From contig DAITQM010000016.1 in the NCBI GenBank assembly GCA_036832975.1, positions 4,720-68,719 on the forward strand: a DNA stretch of 64,000 nt, given 5' to 3'. Position 1 is the first letter of the stretch; every line of letters begins with the position of its first letter. Of this stretch, positions 40,893 to 49,293 are shown one piece after another. This stretch comes from DAITQM01 sp036832975. GTDB lineage: Bacteria > Pseudomonadota > Gammaproteobacteria > Xanthomonadales > Wenzhouxiangellaceae. The notes beneath the pieces were generated by a model. It was not told where the DNA came from, searched no databases, and was given only the letters and a program-made list of their open reading frames with translations. A program made the position numbers and the translations under genes.

Positions 40893-41987
40893 TCAATCCC
40901 GGCCGTTGATGACCAGTTCGACGCGGCGGTTTTGGGCCCGTCCTTCGCGGGTGTCGTTGCTGGCGATCGGCCGGCTTTCGCCGTAACCGCGGGCGGTCAT
41001 CCGCTCGCCGGGGATACCGCGGCCGATCAGGTACTCGCGCACGGCGTTGGCGCGGCGTTCGGAGAGCCCCTGGTTGTAAGCATCGGTGCCGGTATGGTCG
41101 GTGTGGCCGGCGACGATAACGATCAGTGCGTTGTGCTTTTTCAGGATTTCGGCGGCCTCGTCGAGGATGGAATGCGACTCGGGCGTCAGGCGCGACGAGT
41201 CGAAGGCAAAGTGGACGCCGGGCAAGTCGATGCGCTCGGTCACTTCGCAACCGTCGAGGCCGACGACCGCGCCGGGGCGCGAATCGGGACAGCGATCTTT
41301 GCTGTTTCTGACGCCGTCGCCGTCGTCGTCGCCATCGACCGGCGGCGCGGATACCGGCGCGGCCACCGGCGCCGATGCCGCCACCGGGGCGGGCCGCGGC
41401 GGCGCGCGGTGGCGCTTGCCGAACGCATAAGTGAGGCCGGCGGTGGCCAGAATATCGTCGAACCCTTTATTGCGCACCGGTTGCGGGACATCGTCGAAAT
41501 CGCGGCGATACGCGATTTGCACCCGGCCGAAAAAGTGATCGGACAACTCGAGCCGTAAGCCGAGGCCGGAAGTGATGTAAATGGAAGTGTCCGAACTGAG
41601 CAGGCCGGAATGATCGGTGCCACCGAGGCCGGCCATAAAGTAGGGGCGGACTTTGTTGTTGGGGTTCGAGAGATGGTAGCGGCCGACAAAGCCGAGCGAA
41701 TCCATCTCGAAATCGGCCCGCGCCGGACCGCCGAGACCGAGGTTACCGGTGTCGGTGTCGATCCGATCGTATTCCAGATCGATGCTGAAATTGGTTGTCA
41801 GAAAACGGCCGACTCCGATCCCGTAAACCGCGGTGTCGTCGATCCCCGAGCGGTCGTTGTCGAGCGACGCGATGCCGCCGAACACGGTGACCTGCCAGCG
41901 GCGGTCGTAATCGTCCTGGGCCAAAAGCGCCTGTGGCAGAAAGGCCAGAAGGCCGCACAATGCCGCAAGGTAACGAATCTGTTGCAT
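40893..41987 (-). CDS. OmpA-family outer membrane protein with peptidoglycan-binding domain
   Basis: A 364-residue envelope protein. The signal peptide MQQIRYLAALCGLLAFLPQALLAQ starts at 41987 (the frame reaches 42104 but the extra residues are not homologous). An 8-stranded barrel region follows (about residues 25-200), then a Pro/Ala linker (RPAPVAASAPVAAPVS), a calcium-binding type-3-like motif (DGDDDGDGVRNSKDRCPD) and an OmpA-like C-domain (VIVAGHTDHTGTDAYNQGLS, RRVELVINGRD). It probably ties the outer membrane to peptidoglycan. Confidence 0.93.
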   Translation of the reverse strand: MQQIRYLAALCGLLAFLPQALLAQDDYDRRWQVTVFGGIASLDNDRSGIDDTAVYGIGVGRFLTTNFSIDLEYDRIDTDTGNLGLGGPARADFEMDSLGFVGRYHLSNPNNKVRPYFMAGLGGTDHSGLLSSDTSIYITSGLGLRLELSDHFFGRVQIAYRRDFDDVPQPVRNKGFDDILATAGLTYAFGKRHRAPPRPAPVAASAPVAAPVSAPPVDGDDDGDGVRNSKDRCPDSRPGAVVGLDGCEVTERIDLPGVHFAFDSSRLTPESHSILDEAAEILKKHNALIVIVAGHTDHTGTDAYNQGLSERRANAVREYLIGRGIPGERMTARGYGESRPIASNDTREGRAQNRRVELVINGRD

Positions 41988-42167
41988 GGATACCGGCTCC
42001 GAATCGATAGCAGGATGTTGGTGTTGGTGTCGCCGCGCCTGCGGAAAACGCCTTCCGGACGCTGGCCCAACCTCGGCGGTACGAGCCCGCGATTGGGAAC
42101 GCATCTTATCACGGGAATATGACCGTTTGACCGATGCCGGATTCCCGGCCCTCGACGACGAGCCGGA

Positions 42168-42605
42168 TCAGCGCGAATCGCGCATCTGCTTCTGTCTGAC
42201 TTCCCAGCGCTCCTGGGCATCGAGGCATAACGTGGCGATGGGTCGCGCCTCGAGCCGGGCCAGGCCGATTTCCTCGCCGGTCTCCTCGCAGTAACCGTAG
42301 CTGCCTTCCTCGATCCGGGCCAGCGCCTGGTCGATTTTGCCGAGCAACTTGCGGTAGCGGTCGCGGGTTCTCAGCTCCAGGCTGTTTTCGGTTTCCCGGG
42401 TCGCCCGCTCGGCGTCGTCGCCGACGTCGCGCACCTCGTCGCGCAGATTGTCGATCGTCGCCTGCGACTCCTCGATCAGCTCCTGGCGCCAGTTTTGCAG
42501 CTTGCGCTTGAAATAGGCCAGGTGCCGCGGGCACATGTACGCCTCCTTGGGCGACGGCACGTAGCCTTTCGGCAGTTCCAGATCGGCGGTGGTGGTTTCG
42601 GGCAT
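42168..42605 (-). CDS. dksA: DksA-family RNA polymerase-binding regulator with incomplete zinc site
   Basis: Binds the RNA polymerase secondary channel and, with ppGpp, tunes rRNA and amino-acid promoters. The 145-residue form starts at MPETTTADLELPKGY. It has a long coiled coil with an acidic tip near residues 58-64, then a C-terminal C4-type finger whose second and fourth cysteines are replaced (C106-EE-T109 and C127-LD-A130). The same CxxT/CxxA pattern is found in Pseudomonas DksA2, which works without zinc. It belongs functionally with spoT and rpoZ of this window. Confidence 0.93.
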   Translation of the reverse strand: MPETTTADLELPKGYVPSPKEAYMCPRHLAYFKRKLQNWRQELIEESQATIDNLRDEVRDVGDDAERATRETENSLELRTRDRYRKLLGKIDQALARIEEGSYGYCEETGEEIGLARLEARPIATLCLDAQERWEVRQKQMRDSR

Positions 42606-42720
42606 CAGTGACCTCGTTTTCGTCTCGTTGGCATCCCGGTTCACCCCTTAGGGTCATGGATCCTTGTCTCCGGGCGGGCGATGTTATATCTTAAATGTTT
42701 GTTCCGAGCAAGAGCTGCCG

Positions 42721-42981
42721 ATGACCGAGGTTCTGGCCGCCGCCTCGCGGCGGGTGCGCGACACCTTCCTCGCCCTGATCCGGGCCTACCAGTATCTGCT
42801 CAGCCCGTGGCTCGGCGGGCAGTGCCGATTCACGCCCACCTGCTCGCATTATGCCGCCGGGGCGATCGCCGAGCACGGCACGTGGCGCGGCCTGGGGCTG
42901 GCACTGTGGCGCATTCTACGCTGCCAACCGCTGGCCCGCGGCGGCCACGATCCCATTCCCCCAAGGATACCCGATAGATGA
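42721..42981 (+). CDS. yidD: Membrane protein insertion efficiency factor YidD
   Basis: An 86-residue protein with an amphipathic N-terminus and the diagnostic LIRAYQYLLSPWLGGQCRF, PTCSHYA and Cys-rich ILRCQPLARGGHDPIP segments. It aids YidC-dependent insertion. In most gammaproteobacteria it sits by rpmH-rnpA-yidC; here it is alone, overlapping fabI by 4 bp. Confidence 0.93.
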   Translation: MTEVLAAASRRVRDTFLALIRAYQYLLSPWLGGQCRFTPTCSHYAAGAIAEHGTWRGLGLALWRILRCQPLARGGHDPIPPRIPDR

Positions 42982-43760
42982 GCCTTCTCGCCGGAAAAAA
43001 AGCCTTGATCGTCGGCATCGCTTCTCAGCGGTCGATCGCCTGGGGCATCGCCGAGGCGATGCACCGCGAAGGCGCCGAACTCGCCTTCACCTACCAGAAC
43101 GACAAACTCAAAAGCCGGGTCGAGGCGGCCTCCGCCGCGTTCGGCGACGGCCCGATTTTCGAGTGCGACGTGGCCGACGACGGGCAGATCGATGACGTTT
43201 TCACCCGTCTCGGGACACATTTCGGCGGCCTCGATATCCTGGTCCATTCGGTCGGTTATGCGCCGCGCGAGCAGTTGGAGGGCGATTTCGCGACGGCGGT
43301 CGACCGCGAGGGCTTCCGCATCGCCCTCGACATCAGCGCCTACAGCCTCGCCGCCCTGACCAAGGCGGCGGTACCGCTGATGCGCGGCCGGCCGGCGGCG
43401 GTCCTGACTTTGAGCTATCTCGGCGCGGTCCGCGCCATGCCCAGCTACAACGTGATGGGGGTCGCCAAGGCGGCACTGGAAGCCTGCGTGCGCTATCTGG
43501 CGCAAAGCCTCGGCCCCGCAGGCATCCGGGTCAACGGCATTTCGGCCGGGCCGATCAAAACCCTGGCGGCGGCGGGCATTTCCGGTTTCCGCGGCATGCT
43601 CGATCACGTCGAGGCGACCGCACCGCTCAGGCGCAGTGTCACCACCGGGGAAGTCGGCAACGCCGCGGCGTTTTTGTGTTCCGACTATGCCTCGGGCATC
43701 ACCGGCGAGATCACCTATGTCGACGCCGGCTACAACATTCTCGGCATGCCGGAACGATGA
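42978..43760 (+). CDS. fabI: Enoyl-[acyl-carrier-protein] reductase FabI
   Basis: Last reduction of each fatty-acid elongation cycle, NADH dependent. The 260-residue short-chain-dehydrogenase-like protein has GIASQRSIAWGIAEAMHREG, LVHSVGYAPREQL, and the catalytic pair Tyr157 and Lys164 (PSYNVMGVAKAALE), with Tyr147 in LSYLGA; positions match E. coli numbering plus one. It ends with ITYVDAGYNILGM. Convergent with hflC. Confidence 0.97.
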   Translation: MSLLAGKKALIVGIASQRSIAWGIAEAMHREGAELAFTYQNDKLKSRVEAASAAFGDGPIFECDVADDGQIDDVFTRLGTHFGGLDILVHSVGYAPREQLEGDFATAVDREGFRIALDISAYSLAALTKAAVPLMRGRPAAVLTLSYLGAVRAMPSYNVMGVAKAALEACVRYLAQSLGPAGIRVNGISAGPIKTLAAAGISGFRGMLDHVEATAPLRRSVTTGEVGNAAAFLCSDYASGITGEITYVDAGYNILGMPER

Positions 43761-43773
43761 ATCCATCGGATGG

Positions 43774-44715
43774 TTACCGCGGTCGGGTTTTTTCCAGGTA
43801 GCGGAAATAATCGGAATCGGCGCGTAACATGATCGTGCTGTTGGCGCCCAAGGCCCGGTAACTTTCCAAGGTCCGGAAAAAAGCATAGAACTCGGGGTCG
43901 GCGCCGTATGCCTCGCCGTAGATCCGCGTCGCTTCGGCGTCGGCATTGCCGCGCGTCTCTTCGGCCGTCCGTTGCGCCGCGGAGTGGATGCGCTGCAATT
44001 CGCGCTGCATATCGCCGAGGATTTCCTGGCTGCGCCCCTGGCCTTCGGCCCGGAAACGTTCGGCGATCGACTGGCGCTCGGCGATCATCCGGCTTTCGAC
44101 CTGGCGGCGAACCGAATCGATGTAATTGACGCGCTTGATTTTGACATCGGCCAGTTCAATGCCCAATTCCGGCATCAAGCGCCGGGCACGGTTCAGAATT
44201 TCCTCCTCGAGCCGCTCCCGGCCGAGCTTCGGGCGCTGTTTAAGATCGACATCCTCCCGGCCGGTCAACGCCGGATCTTCGACTTCTTCGAGATCGACGT
44301 TCCAATCGCGGGAGCGAATGATCTCCTCCAGTTGCGTCGCGCTGACCATATCGCGGACGACCGAATCGATGATATCGTCGAGGCGGCTGATCGCCCCCTG
44401 CTCGTCGCGCACGCTGCGTAAAAATTGCAGCGGCTCGGCGATGCGCCAACGCGCCGTGGTATCGACCAGAATGAACTCGCGGCCGAGCGTCGGGATCTGC
44501 GAAACGTCGCCGTCCCAGACCAGCAGGCGCTTGTCGAAGTAGCGCACATCCTGCCAGGGAAGTTTGACCTTGAGGCCGGGGGTGGCGATCACTTCACCGA
44601 GGGGTTCGCCGAACTGGACGATGATCGCCTGTTCGGCCTCATCGACCGTGAAGAACATCGTGTAGGCGCCGAACAACACCGCGACGACGGCGGCCAGCAG
44701 CATCGTGCGTTTCAT
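43774..44715 (-). CDS. hflC: HflC, modulator of FtsH protease
   Basis: A 313-residue SPFH membrane protein with one N-terminal helix (MLLAAVVAVLFGAYTMFF) and periplasmic band-7 domain (DEAEQAIIVQFGEP; GLKVKLPWQDVRYFDKRLL), ending in a helical part AEATRIYGEAYGADPEFYAFFRTLESY. With HflK it forms a cage around FtsH. Overlaps hflK by 4 bp. Confidence 0.96.
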   Translation of the reverse strand: MKRTMLLAAVVAVLFGAYTMFFTVDEAEQAIIVQFGEPLGEVIATPGLKVKLPWQDVRYFDKRLLVWDGDVSQIPTLGREFILVDTTARWRIAEPLQFLRSVRDEQGAISRLDDIIDSVVRDMVSATQLEEIIRSRDWNVDLEEVEDPALTGREDVDLKQRPKLGRERLEEEILNRARRLMPELGIELADVKIKRVNYIDSVRRQVESRMIAERQSIAERFRAEGQGRSQEILGDMQRELQRIHSAAQRTAEETRGNADAEATRIYGEAYGADPEFYAFFRTLESYRALGANSTIMLRADSDYFRYLEKTRPR

Positions 44716-45749
44716 TGTTCACCCTCCTTGCGGCGCGGCGCCGGACGATTGACGTCGAGCAGCGGCAGCGGCCCAACCTGCTCGTCTTGCACGACCAACA
44801 CCTGGCCGACATTGGGCAGCACCTCGCTCAGGGTTTCGAGGTACAGCCGCGAACGGGTGACCTCCGGCACTTGCCGGTATTCGCCGAGCACGGCGGTAAA
44901 ACGGGCGCTTTCGCCAAGGGCGCGATTGACCCTTTCGGTCGCGTAGCCTTCGGCTTCGGCGACGATGCGAAGCGCTTCGCCCTCGGCCCGTGGAATGGCC
45001 TGGTTGACCTGTTTTTGCGCCTCGTTGATCATCCGTTCGCGTTCCTGGCGCGCTTCGTTGACTTCGTTGAACGCCGGTTGCACGGCGGGCGGCGGCACAA
45101 CGTCTTGCAGCTCGACCGTGATGACGTGGACGCCGGCATCGTATCGATTCATGATCTGCTGGATTTCTTCCCGGCCCTTGGCCTGGATCTCGGTGCGCCC
45201 CACGGTCAGAACATCCGAACCGAGGCGGTTACCGACGACCCGGCGCATCACCGATTCGGAGATATCGCGCAGAGTGCGCGTCGGTTCGCGCATGTTGTAC
45301 AGAAACTTGATCGGATCGCCGATCCGATACTGCACTACCCATTCGAGATGAATGATGTTGAGATCGCCGGTCAGCATCAGCGATTCGTCTTCGAAACGTC
45401 CGGGGTTGTATACCGTGCGGGCGCCGGCGCCGATGCTCTGCGTGCGGAATCCGAACTCCTGCTTCAGCACCCGTTCGGTGGCGACAAACTGTACGCGATC
45501 GATCCCGAACGGAATCTTGAAGTGCAAACCGGGATCTTCGATGCCGAGCACCGCGCCGAAACGTTTCACCACTGCGCGTTCTTCAGGCTGCACGGTATAA
45601 AAAGAACTGAGCACGGCCCAGATGGCGGCCAACAAAATAAGCAGGCCGGAGGCCATCCGGCGCGGCGGCCCGCCGGATTTTTTCACCCATTCGGCGAAGT
45701 CGGCCGGTGGCTCGGCGCGGTGGCCGTAAGATTTGATGGTGCGTATCAT
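44712..45749 (-). CDS. hflK: HflK, modulator of FtsH protease
   Basis: A 345-residue SPFH protein with a membrane helix (GLLILLAAIWAVLSSFYTV, about residues 35-53), PEERAVVKRFGAVLGIEDPGLHFKIPFGIDRV, and the C-terminal helices (AEGYATERVNRALGESARF). The N-terminal soluble segment is short and lacks the Gly-rich region of E. coli HflK. The usual upstream hfq-hflX is not here; the hairpin repeat and ppiD precede it. Confidence 0.96.
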   Translation of the reverse strand: MIRTIKSYGHRAEPPADFAEWVKKSGGPPRRMASGLLILLAAIWAVLSSFYTVQPEERAVVKRFGAVLGIEDPGLHFKIPFGIDRVQFVATERVLKQEFGFRTQSIGAGARTVYNPGRFEDESLMLTGDLNIIHLEWVVQYRIGDPIKFLYNMREPTRTLRDISESVMRRVVGNRLGSDVLTVGRTEIQAKGREEIQQIMNRYDAGVHVITVELQDVVPPPAVQPAFNEVNEARQERERMINEAQKQVNQAIPRAEGEALRIVAEAEGYATERVNRALGESARFTAVLGEYRQVPEVTRSRLYLETLSEVLPNVGQVLVVQDEQVGPLPLLDVNRPAPRRKEGEQ

Positions 45750-45845
45750 GAGCGATGTCTCCAGTGGCTGCCGGGCGCGCCGCGCTCGGCTGATTCAGCG
45801 GCAATCGGCGCGATATCCCGGCGGCGCGGCACCGGGCCCACCTAC

Positions 45846-46001
45846 TAGCAGGCTGTTGAAAACAGCCTGCTAGTCCGGGCCACGGATGGCCCGGCGAAAT
45901 CAGGCGCTCCTTAGCGGCTGATTTCGGGAGCGCAGCGAAAGTCGCGCCTTTCGCTAGCGACGTTGAAAAACGCCAGGATGGCGTTTTTCAACAACCTGCT
46001 A
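45846..46001. repeat. Dispersed multi-hairpin repeat, full copy (156 bp), inverted orientation
   Basis: Complement of the copies at 32967, 40655 and 48048, with TAGCAGG and CCTGCTA ends and all five stems. It lies between ppiD (ends 46020) and hflK (starts 45749). Confidence 0.9.
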
Positions 46002-46019
46002 GGGATGAATCGCCCGCCG

Positions 46020-47987
46020 TCAGAGCCGATCGTCGTAGACAGTGACTTTATAGTGCCGGCGCAGGGCGGCGAGCAGGGCCTGGTACTCGGCCGGCGCCTG
46101 GCGGTTGACGATCTCGCGCTCCAACTGTTCGCGGCGCGCCGCTTCGGCACCTTCGACCGCTCCCAGCCGGCGGCCTCTGAGTGCGACGAGCGCGGTATCG
46201 GTCGGCGTGCGGGCCGCCAGATGGTAGGTGGTGACCACCTGCCCGCTTTCGTCCCGGCGGACCGGTAGCGCGAATAACTCGTCGAGGAACGCGGCGCCCA
46301 ATTGAAAATCATTGCGGCCGATCGCCGAGTTTTCGGTCACCGTCGCGTCGATGGACGCCGCAGCTTCATCCAGCGTCAACTCACCGGCTTCGATCTGGGC
46401 CAACCATGTCTCGGCCGCCTGGCGCGCCAGGCGGCGCTGTTCCAACTGCTGCAATATGCCTTTGATCTCGTCGCTGACCATCTCGAGCGAACGCTGTTCG
46501 GCCGGGCGGTGCTCGTTGATCCTGACGACAACGGTCCGGCCGGTCGCCAGCTCCAGCGGGTCGCTGTTCAAGCGCTGGTTGAGCACTTCGTCGGAAAACG
46601 CCGCTTTCAGCACCTCCGGATGGGCCGCGATGTCGGACCCACCGCCGCGGCCGAATGGCGGCGTCGTCTTGATTTCGAGATCCAGTTCCTCGGCGGCGCC
46701 GTCGAGGCTGCCGTTGTCTTCGTAAGTGATGGTCGCCAGCCGGTCCACCGCTTCCTGGTAGCGCCATTCGGTCCGCTCGTCGATCAACTCTTGCCGGAGT
46801 TCGCCTTTAACCTCCTCGAACGGTTTTTGCCGGCTGCCCTCGATCTCGCGCAACTTGATGACGTGGTAGCCGAAACCGGTTTTCACCGGCGCGGAGATGT
46901 CGCCGGCGGCCAGCGCGAACAGGGCGTCCTCGAACGGCGTGACCATGACCCCGGGTTCGATCCATCCCAGGTCGCCGCCGTTTTCCGCCGAACCGGGATC
47001 GGCGGAGTATGCTTTGGCCAGTTCGGCGAAATCTTCGCCGTTACGCGCCCGTTGGGCGATGTCCTCGGCTTGCCGGCGCACCGTTTCCTCTGCCGCAGCC
47101 TCAGCCTCGTCGCCGTCGGTCTCGGGTAGGGTCAACAGGATGTGCGACGCCAGGCGCCGCTCGCCGGCGCCGAAGCGCTCGCGGTTCTGCTCATAGCGGG
47201 CTCGCAGTTCGTCGTCGCTGACCTCGATCTCATCGATAAAATTCGCCGCATCGACCTCGAGATAGGCCAATGAGACCTGCTCTTCGGTCATGAATTCGGT
47301 GCGGTGCTCATCGTAATAGGCGGCGATCTTGTCTTCGTCAACGGTCGCCTGATCGCGGTACCGGGCCGCCGGGATGGTGAAAAACGCCACGTCAAGCGTC
47401 TCGCCGTTGAGTTCAAGGGCGCGGTCGATTTCAGCGGCGGTCGCAAAACCGGAGCCGGTCAGCGCGCCCGCCAGATCTTGCACGATGCCGCTGTCGCGGA
47501 TCTGGCTTTCGAATAATTTCGGGGTCAAGCCCTGCTGGCGCAGCGCCAACTGATAGACCTGGGGGTCGAAACGGCCGGCGACCTGAAAGGCCGGGATGGC
47601 CGAGATGGCCTCGGCGAGCTGGGTGCGGGCCATGTCCATGCCGCCGTCGAGGGCGTAAGCGCGCAGCAGCCGCTCGTCAATCAGATTCTCGAGAAACTCG
47701 CGGCGGGCCACCGGGGTATCGAATAATTCGGGGGCATAATTGTCGCCAAGCTGGCGCTGCAACCGCCGGCGATAATTCGAGAACTGCGACTGGTATTCCT
47801 GGATCGTGATCTGGATATCGTCCGAGCCGGTCAAACCCAGGCCCGGCATTTCGATCTCGGCCACCAGGTTCTGCCCGCCGCCGGTGAAATAGCCCTGGAT
47901 GCCGACCAGCGCGAACGGCAGGGCCAGCAGCCCCAGGATGATGATGGCGATGATCCCCGTGATCCGGTCACGGATGGCTTGCAACAT
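46020..47987 (-). CDS. ppiD: Periplasmic folding chaperone / peptidyl-prolyl isomerase PpiD
   Basis: A 655-residue membrane-anchored chaperone. MLQAIRDRITGIIAIIILGLLALPFAL (start 47987) provides the N-terminal membrane helix; the SurA-like chaperone domain follows and the parvulin domain is at about residues 265-360 (RLASHILLT, FAELAKAYSADPGSAENGGDLGW, GFGYHVIKLREI). A frame to 48086 exists because the neighbouring hairpin repeat is open; those residues are not part of the gene. Its position after hupB and two tRNA genes is the conserved lon-hupB-ppiD order. Confidence 0.94.
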   Translation of the reverse strand: MLQAIRDRITGIIAIIILGLLALPFALVGIQGYFTGGGQNLVAEIEMPGLGLTGSDDIQITIQEYQSQFSNYRRRLQRQLGDNYAPELFDTPVARREFLENLIDERLLRAYALDGGMDMARTQLAEAISAIPAFQVAGRFDPQVYQLALRQQGLTPKLFESQIRDSGIVQDLAGALTGSGFATAAEIDRALELNGETLDVAFFTIPAARYRDQATVDEDKIAAYYDEHRTEFMTEEQVSLAYLEVDAANFIDEIEVSDDELRARYEQNRERFGAGERRLASHILLTLPETDGDEAEAAAEETVRRQAEDIAQRARNGEDFAELAKAYSADPGSAENGGDLGWIEPGVMVTPFEDALFALAAGDISAPVKTGFGYHVIKLREIEGSRQKPFEEVKGELRQELIDERTEWRYQEAVDRLATITYEDNGSLDGAAEELDLEIKTTPPFGRGGGSDIAAHPEVLKAAFSDEVLNQRLNSDPLELATGRTVVVRINEHRPAEQRSLEMVSDEIKGILQQLEQRRLARQAAETWLAQIEAGELTLDEAAASIDATVTENSAIGRNDFQLGAAFLDELFALPVRRDESGQVVTTYHLAARTPTDTALVALRGRRLGAVEGAEAARREQLEREIVNRQAPAEYQALLAALRRHYKVTVYDDRL

Positions 47988-48047
47988 GATGGCACCTTCG
48001 GGTTTCGTTACACGGTGGGCGGCGGTGCTGAAAGGCGACGGGCGCAC

Positions 48048-48204
48048 TAACAGGTTGTTGAAAAACGCCATCCTGGCGTTTTTCAACGTCGCTTGCGAAA
48101 GGCGCGACTTTCGCTGCGCTCCCGAAATCAGCCGCTAAGGAGCGCCTGATTTCGCCGGGCCATCAGTGGCCCGGATTAGCAGGCTGTTTTTCAACAGCCT
48201 GCTA
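48048..48204. repeat. Dispersed multi-hairpin repeat, full copy (157 bp)
   Basis: Nearly identical to the copy at 32967 (CCATCAGTGG in place of CCATCCGTGG, and CCTGCTA at the right end). It lies between tRNA-Asp and ppiD on the minus strand. Confidence 0.9.
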
Positions 48205-48290
48205 AAGGCGCCCATCGGAATGGCAAGGCAAGCACAACACCCCACCCGGCCGGCTGATGTCTCGCGCCCGGTCCATTGCCGGGGCGCATG

Positions 48291-48342
48291 ACCCAAGTTC
48301 ATGGTCCAGGTTCATGGTCCAAGTTCACGGCCCAAGTCCATG
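48291..48342. repeat. Tandem 13-bp repeat, four units
   Basis: Units begin at 48291, 48304, 48317 and 48330, each close to GTCCAAGTTCATG. It fills the space between the hairpin repeat and tRNA-Asp. Confidence 0.75.
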
Positions 48343-48367
48343 AACTCGGCCGACGTTCCAGGCTCAG

Positions 48368-48444
48368 TGGCGGAGTGGACGGGACTCGAACCCGCGACCC
48401 CCGGCGTGACAGGCCGGTATTCTAACCAACTGAACTACCACTCC
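48368..48444 (-). tRNA. tRNA-Asp (GTC)
   Basis: Minus-strand cloverleaf with acceptor GGAGTGG/CCACTCC, D-arm GTTCAGTTGGTTAGAAT, anticodon loop CTGTCAC (anticodon GTC), GGTTCGAGTCC T-arm and encoded CCA. Confidence 0.95.
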
Positions 48445-48494
48445 GACAGTAAAACCTGATTCAAACACCGGTGCCCGGCGTCGACCTCTGATCC

Positions 48495-48570
48495 TGGTGG
48501 GTGCTGACGGGATCGAACCGCCGACCCTCGCCTTGTAAGGGCGATGCTCTACCGGCTGAGCTAAGCACCC
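48495..48570 (-). tRNA. tRNA-Val (TAC)
   Basis: Minus-strand cloverleaf with acceptor GGGTGCT/AGCACCC, D-arm GCTCAGCCGGTAGAGC, anticodon loop CTTACAA (anticodon TAC), T-arm GGTTCGATCC and encoded CCA. Confidence 0.95.
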
Positions 48571-48583
48571 CGGCAAAGACCGG

Positions 48584-48856
48584 TCAGTTTACCGCATCCT
48601 TGAGTCCTTTGCCAGCCTTGAAAGTCGGGGCTTTTGAAGCCTTGATCGTCAACTCGGCACCGGTTTTGGGGTTGCGGCCGACACGGGCGGCGCGTTTTTT
48701 GACCTGAAAGGTGCCGAACCCGACCAGTGAGACGACGTCCCCCCGGCGCAACGCGCCGGTGATCACGCCGGTAAAGGCATCCACGGCGCGCGTCGCATCC
48801 GCTTTTGACAGGCCTGCCCGATCGGCAATCGCATCGATCATTTCTGCTTTGTTCAT
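48584..48856 (-). CDS. hupB: DNA-binding protein HU
   Basis: A 90-residue histone-like protein. MNKAEMIDAIADRAGLSKADATRAVDAF, VSLVGFGTFQVKKRAARVGRNPKTG and a C-terminal Lys-rich helix define the HU/IHF family; the arm has RNPKTG, the HU form. ATG 48856 is chosen over an upstream in-frame ATG at 48874. Its position right after lon matches Pseudomonas and E. coli gene order. Confidence 0.96.
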   Translation of the reverse strand: MNKAEMIDAIADRAGLSKADATRAVDAFTGVITGALRRGDVVSLVGFGTFQVKKRAARVGRNPKTGAELTIKASKAPTFKAGKGLKDAVN

Positions 48857-49293
48857 AGAAGATACTCCATCCATCGATTAGTGAACCGCCGAGCACAGGC
48901 GCAATACCCATACCCGGCGTGGGGCGAATGCCCCTGCCGCAGCGGCCTGGCGGCCGTTACAGCGGTCAGACCGCGTGCCCGCCGGTCCGACGTATCGTGT
49001 GTGGGCTCAAGTGCCCTGTCCTGCGATACAGCGCGAAGCACAAGTTCCTGGGCGCGACGCCCATCGCGGCACGGGACCAAGGATGCCGGCATTACACGCC
49101 CTGTCGTTCCACCCCTCCGAGTTTCTGACAGCACCGCCCTGTGCAGCCCCGGACTCCTGTCCGAAGCACGCCGGTCGATAAGAGCCGGCACAGCGGGATC
49201 TTCACCGCGGCGTCGCACCGTTGCTTGGTGAATCCCCCGTAAACCGCATCTTAGCGCACCGCCCGAGCCGCAGCAAGCGGCGGCGGGCGGGTT
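48857..49293. other. 437-bp gap between lon and hupB without a recognised gene
   Basis: GC-rich, with open frames on both strands that look like codon-bias artefacts. Several short inverted pairs can be seen, and on the minus strand a short stretch AGTCCGGGGCTGCACAGGGC resembles a piece of RNase P RNA, but the rest of that RNA is missing. The hupB promoter must lie here; no clear boxes were identified. Confidence 0.4.

Noticed and set aside
46020..48086. MKNARMAFFNNLL as a shared N-terminal leader of several open frames
   Set aside because: The peptide is the translation of the left hairpin of the dispersed repeat and appears wherever a frame happens to enter it. ppiD starts at 47987.
49030..49170. 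Resemblance to RNase P RNA (AGTCCGGG...CACAGGGC) on the minus strand between lon and hupB
   Set aside because: The other universal segments, such as the AGAGGAAA and ACAGAAA-type blocks, are absent, so the match is probably chance.
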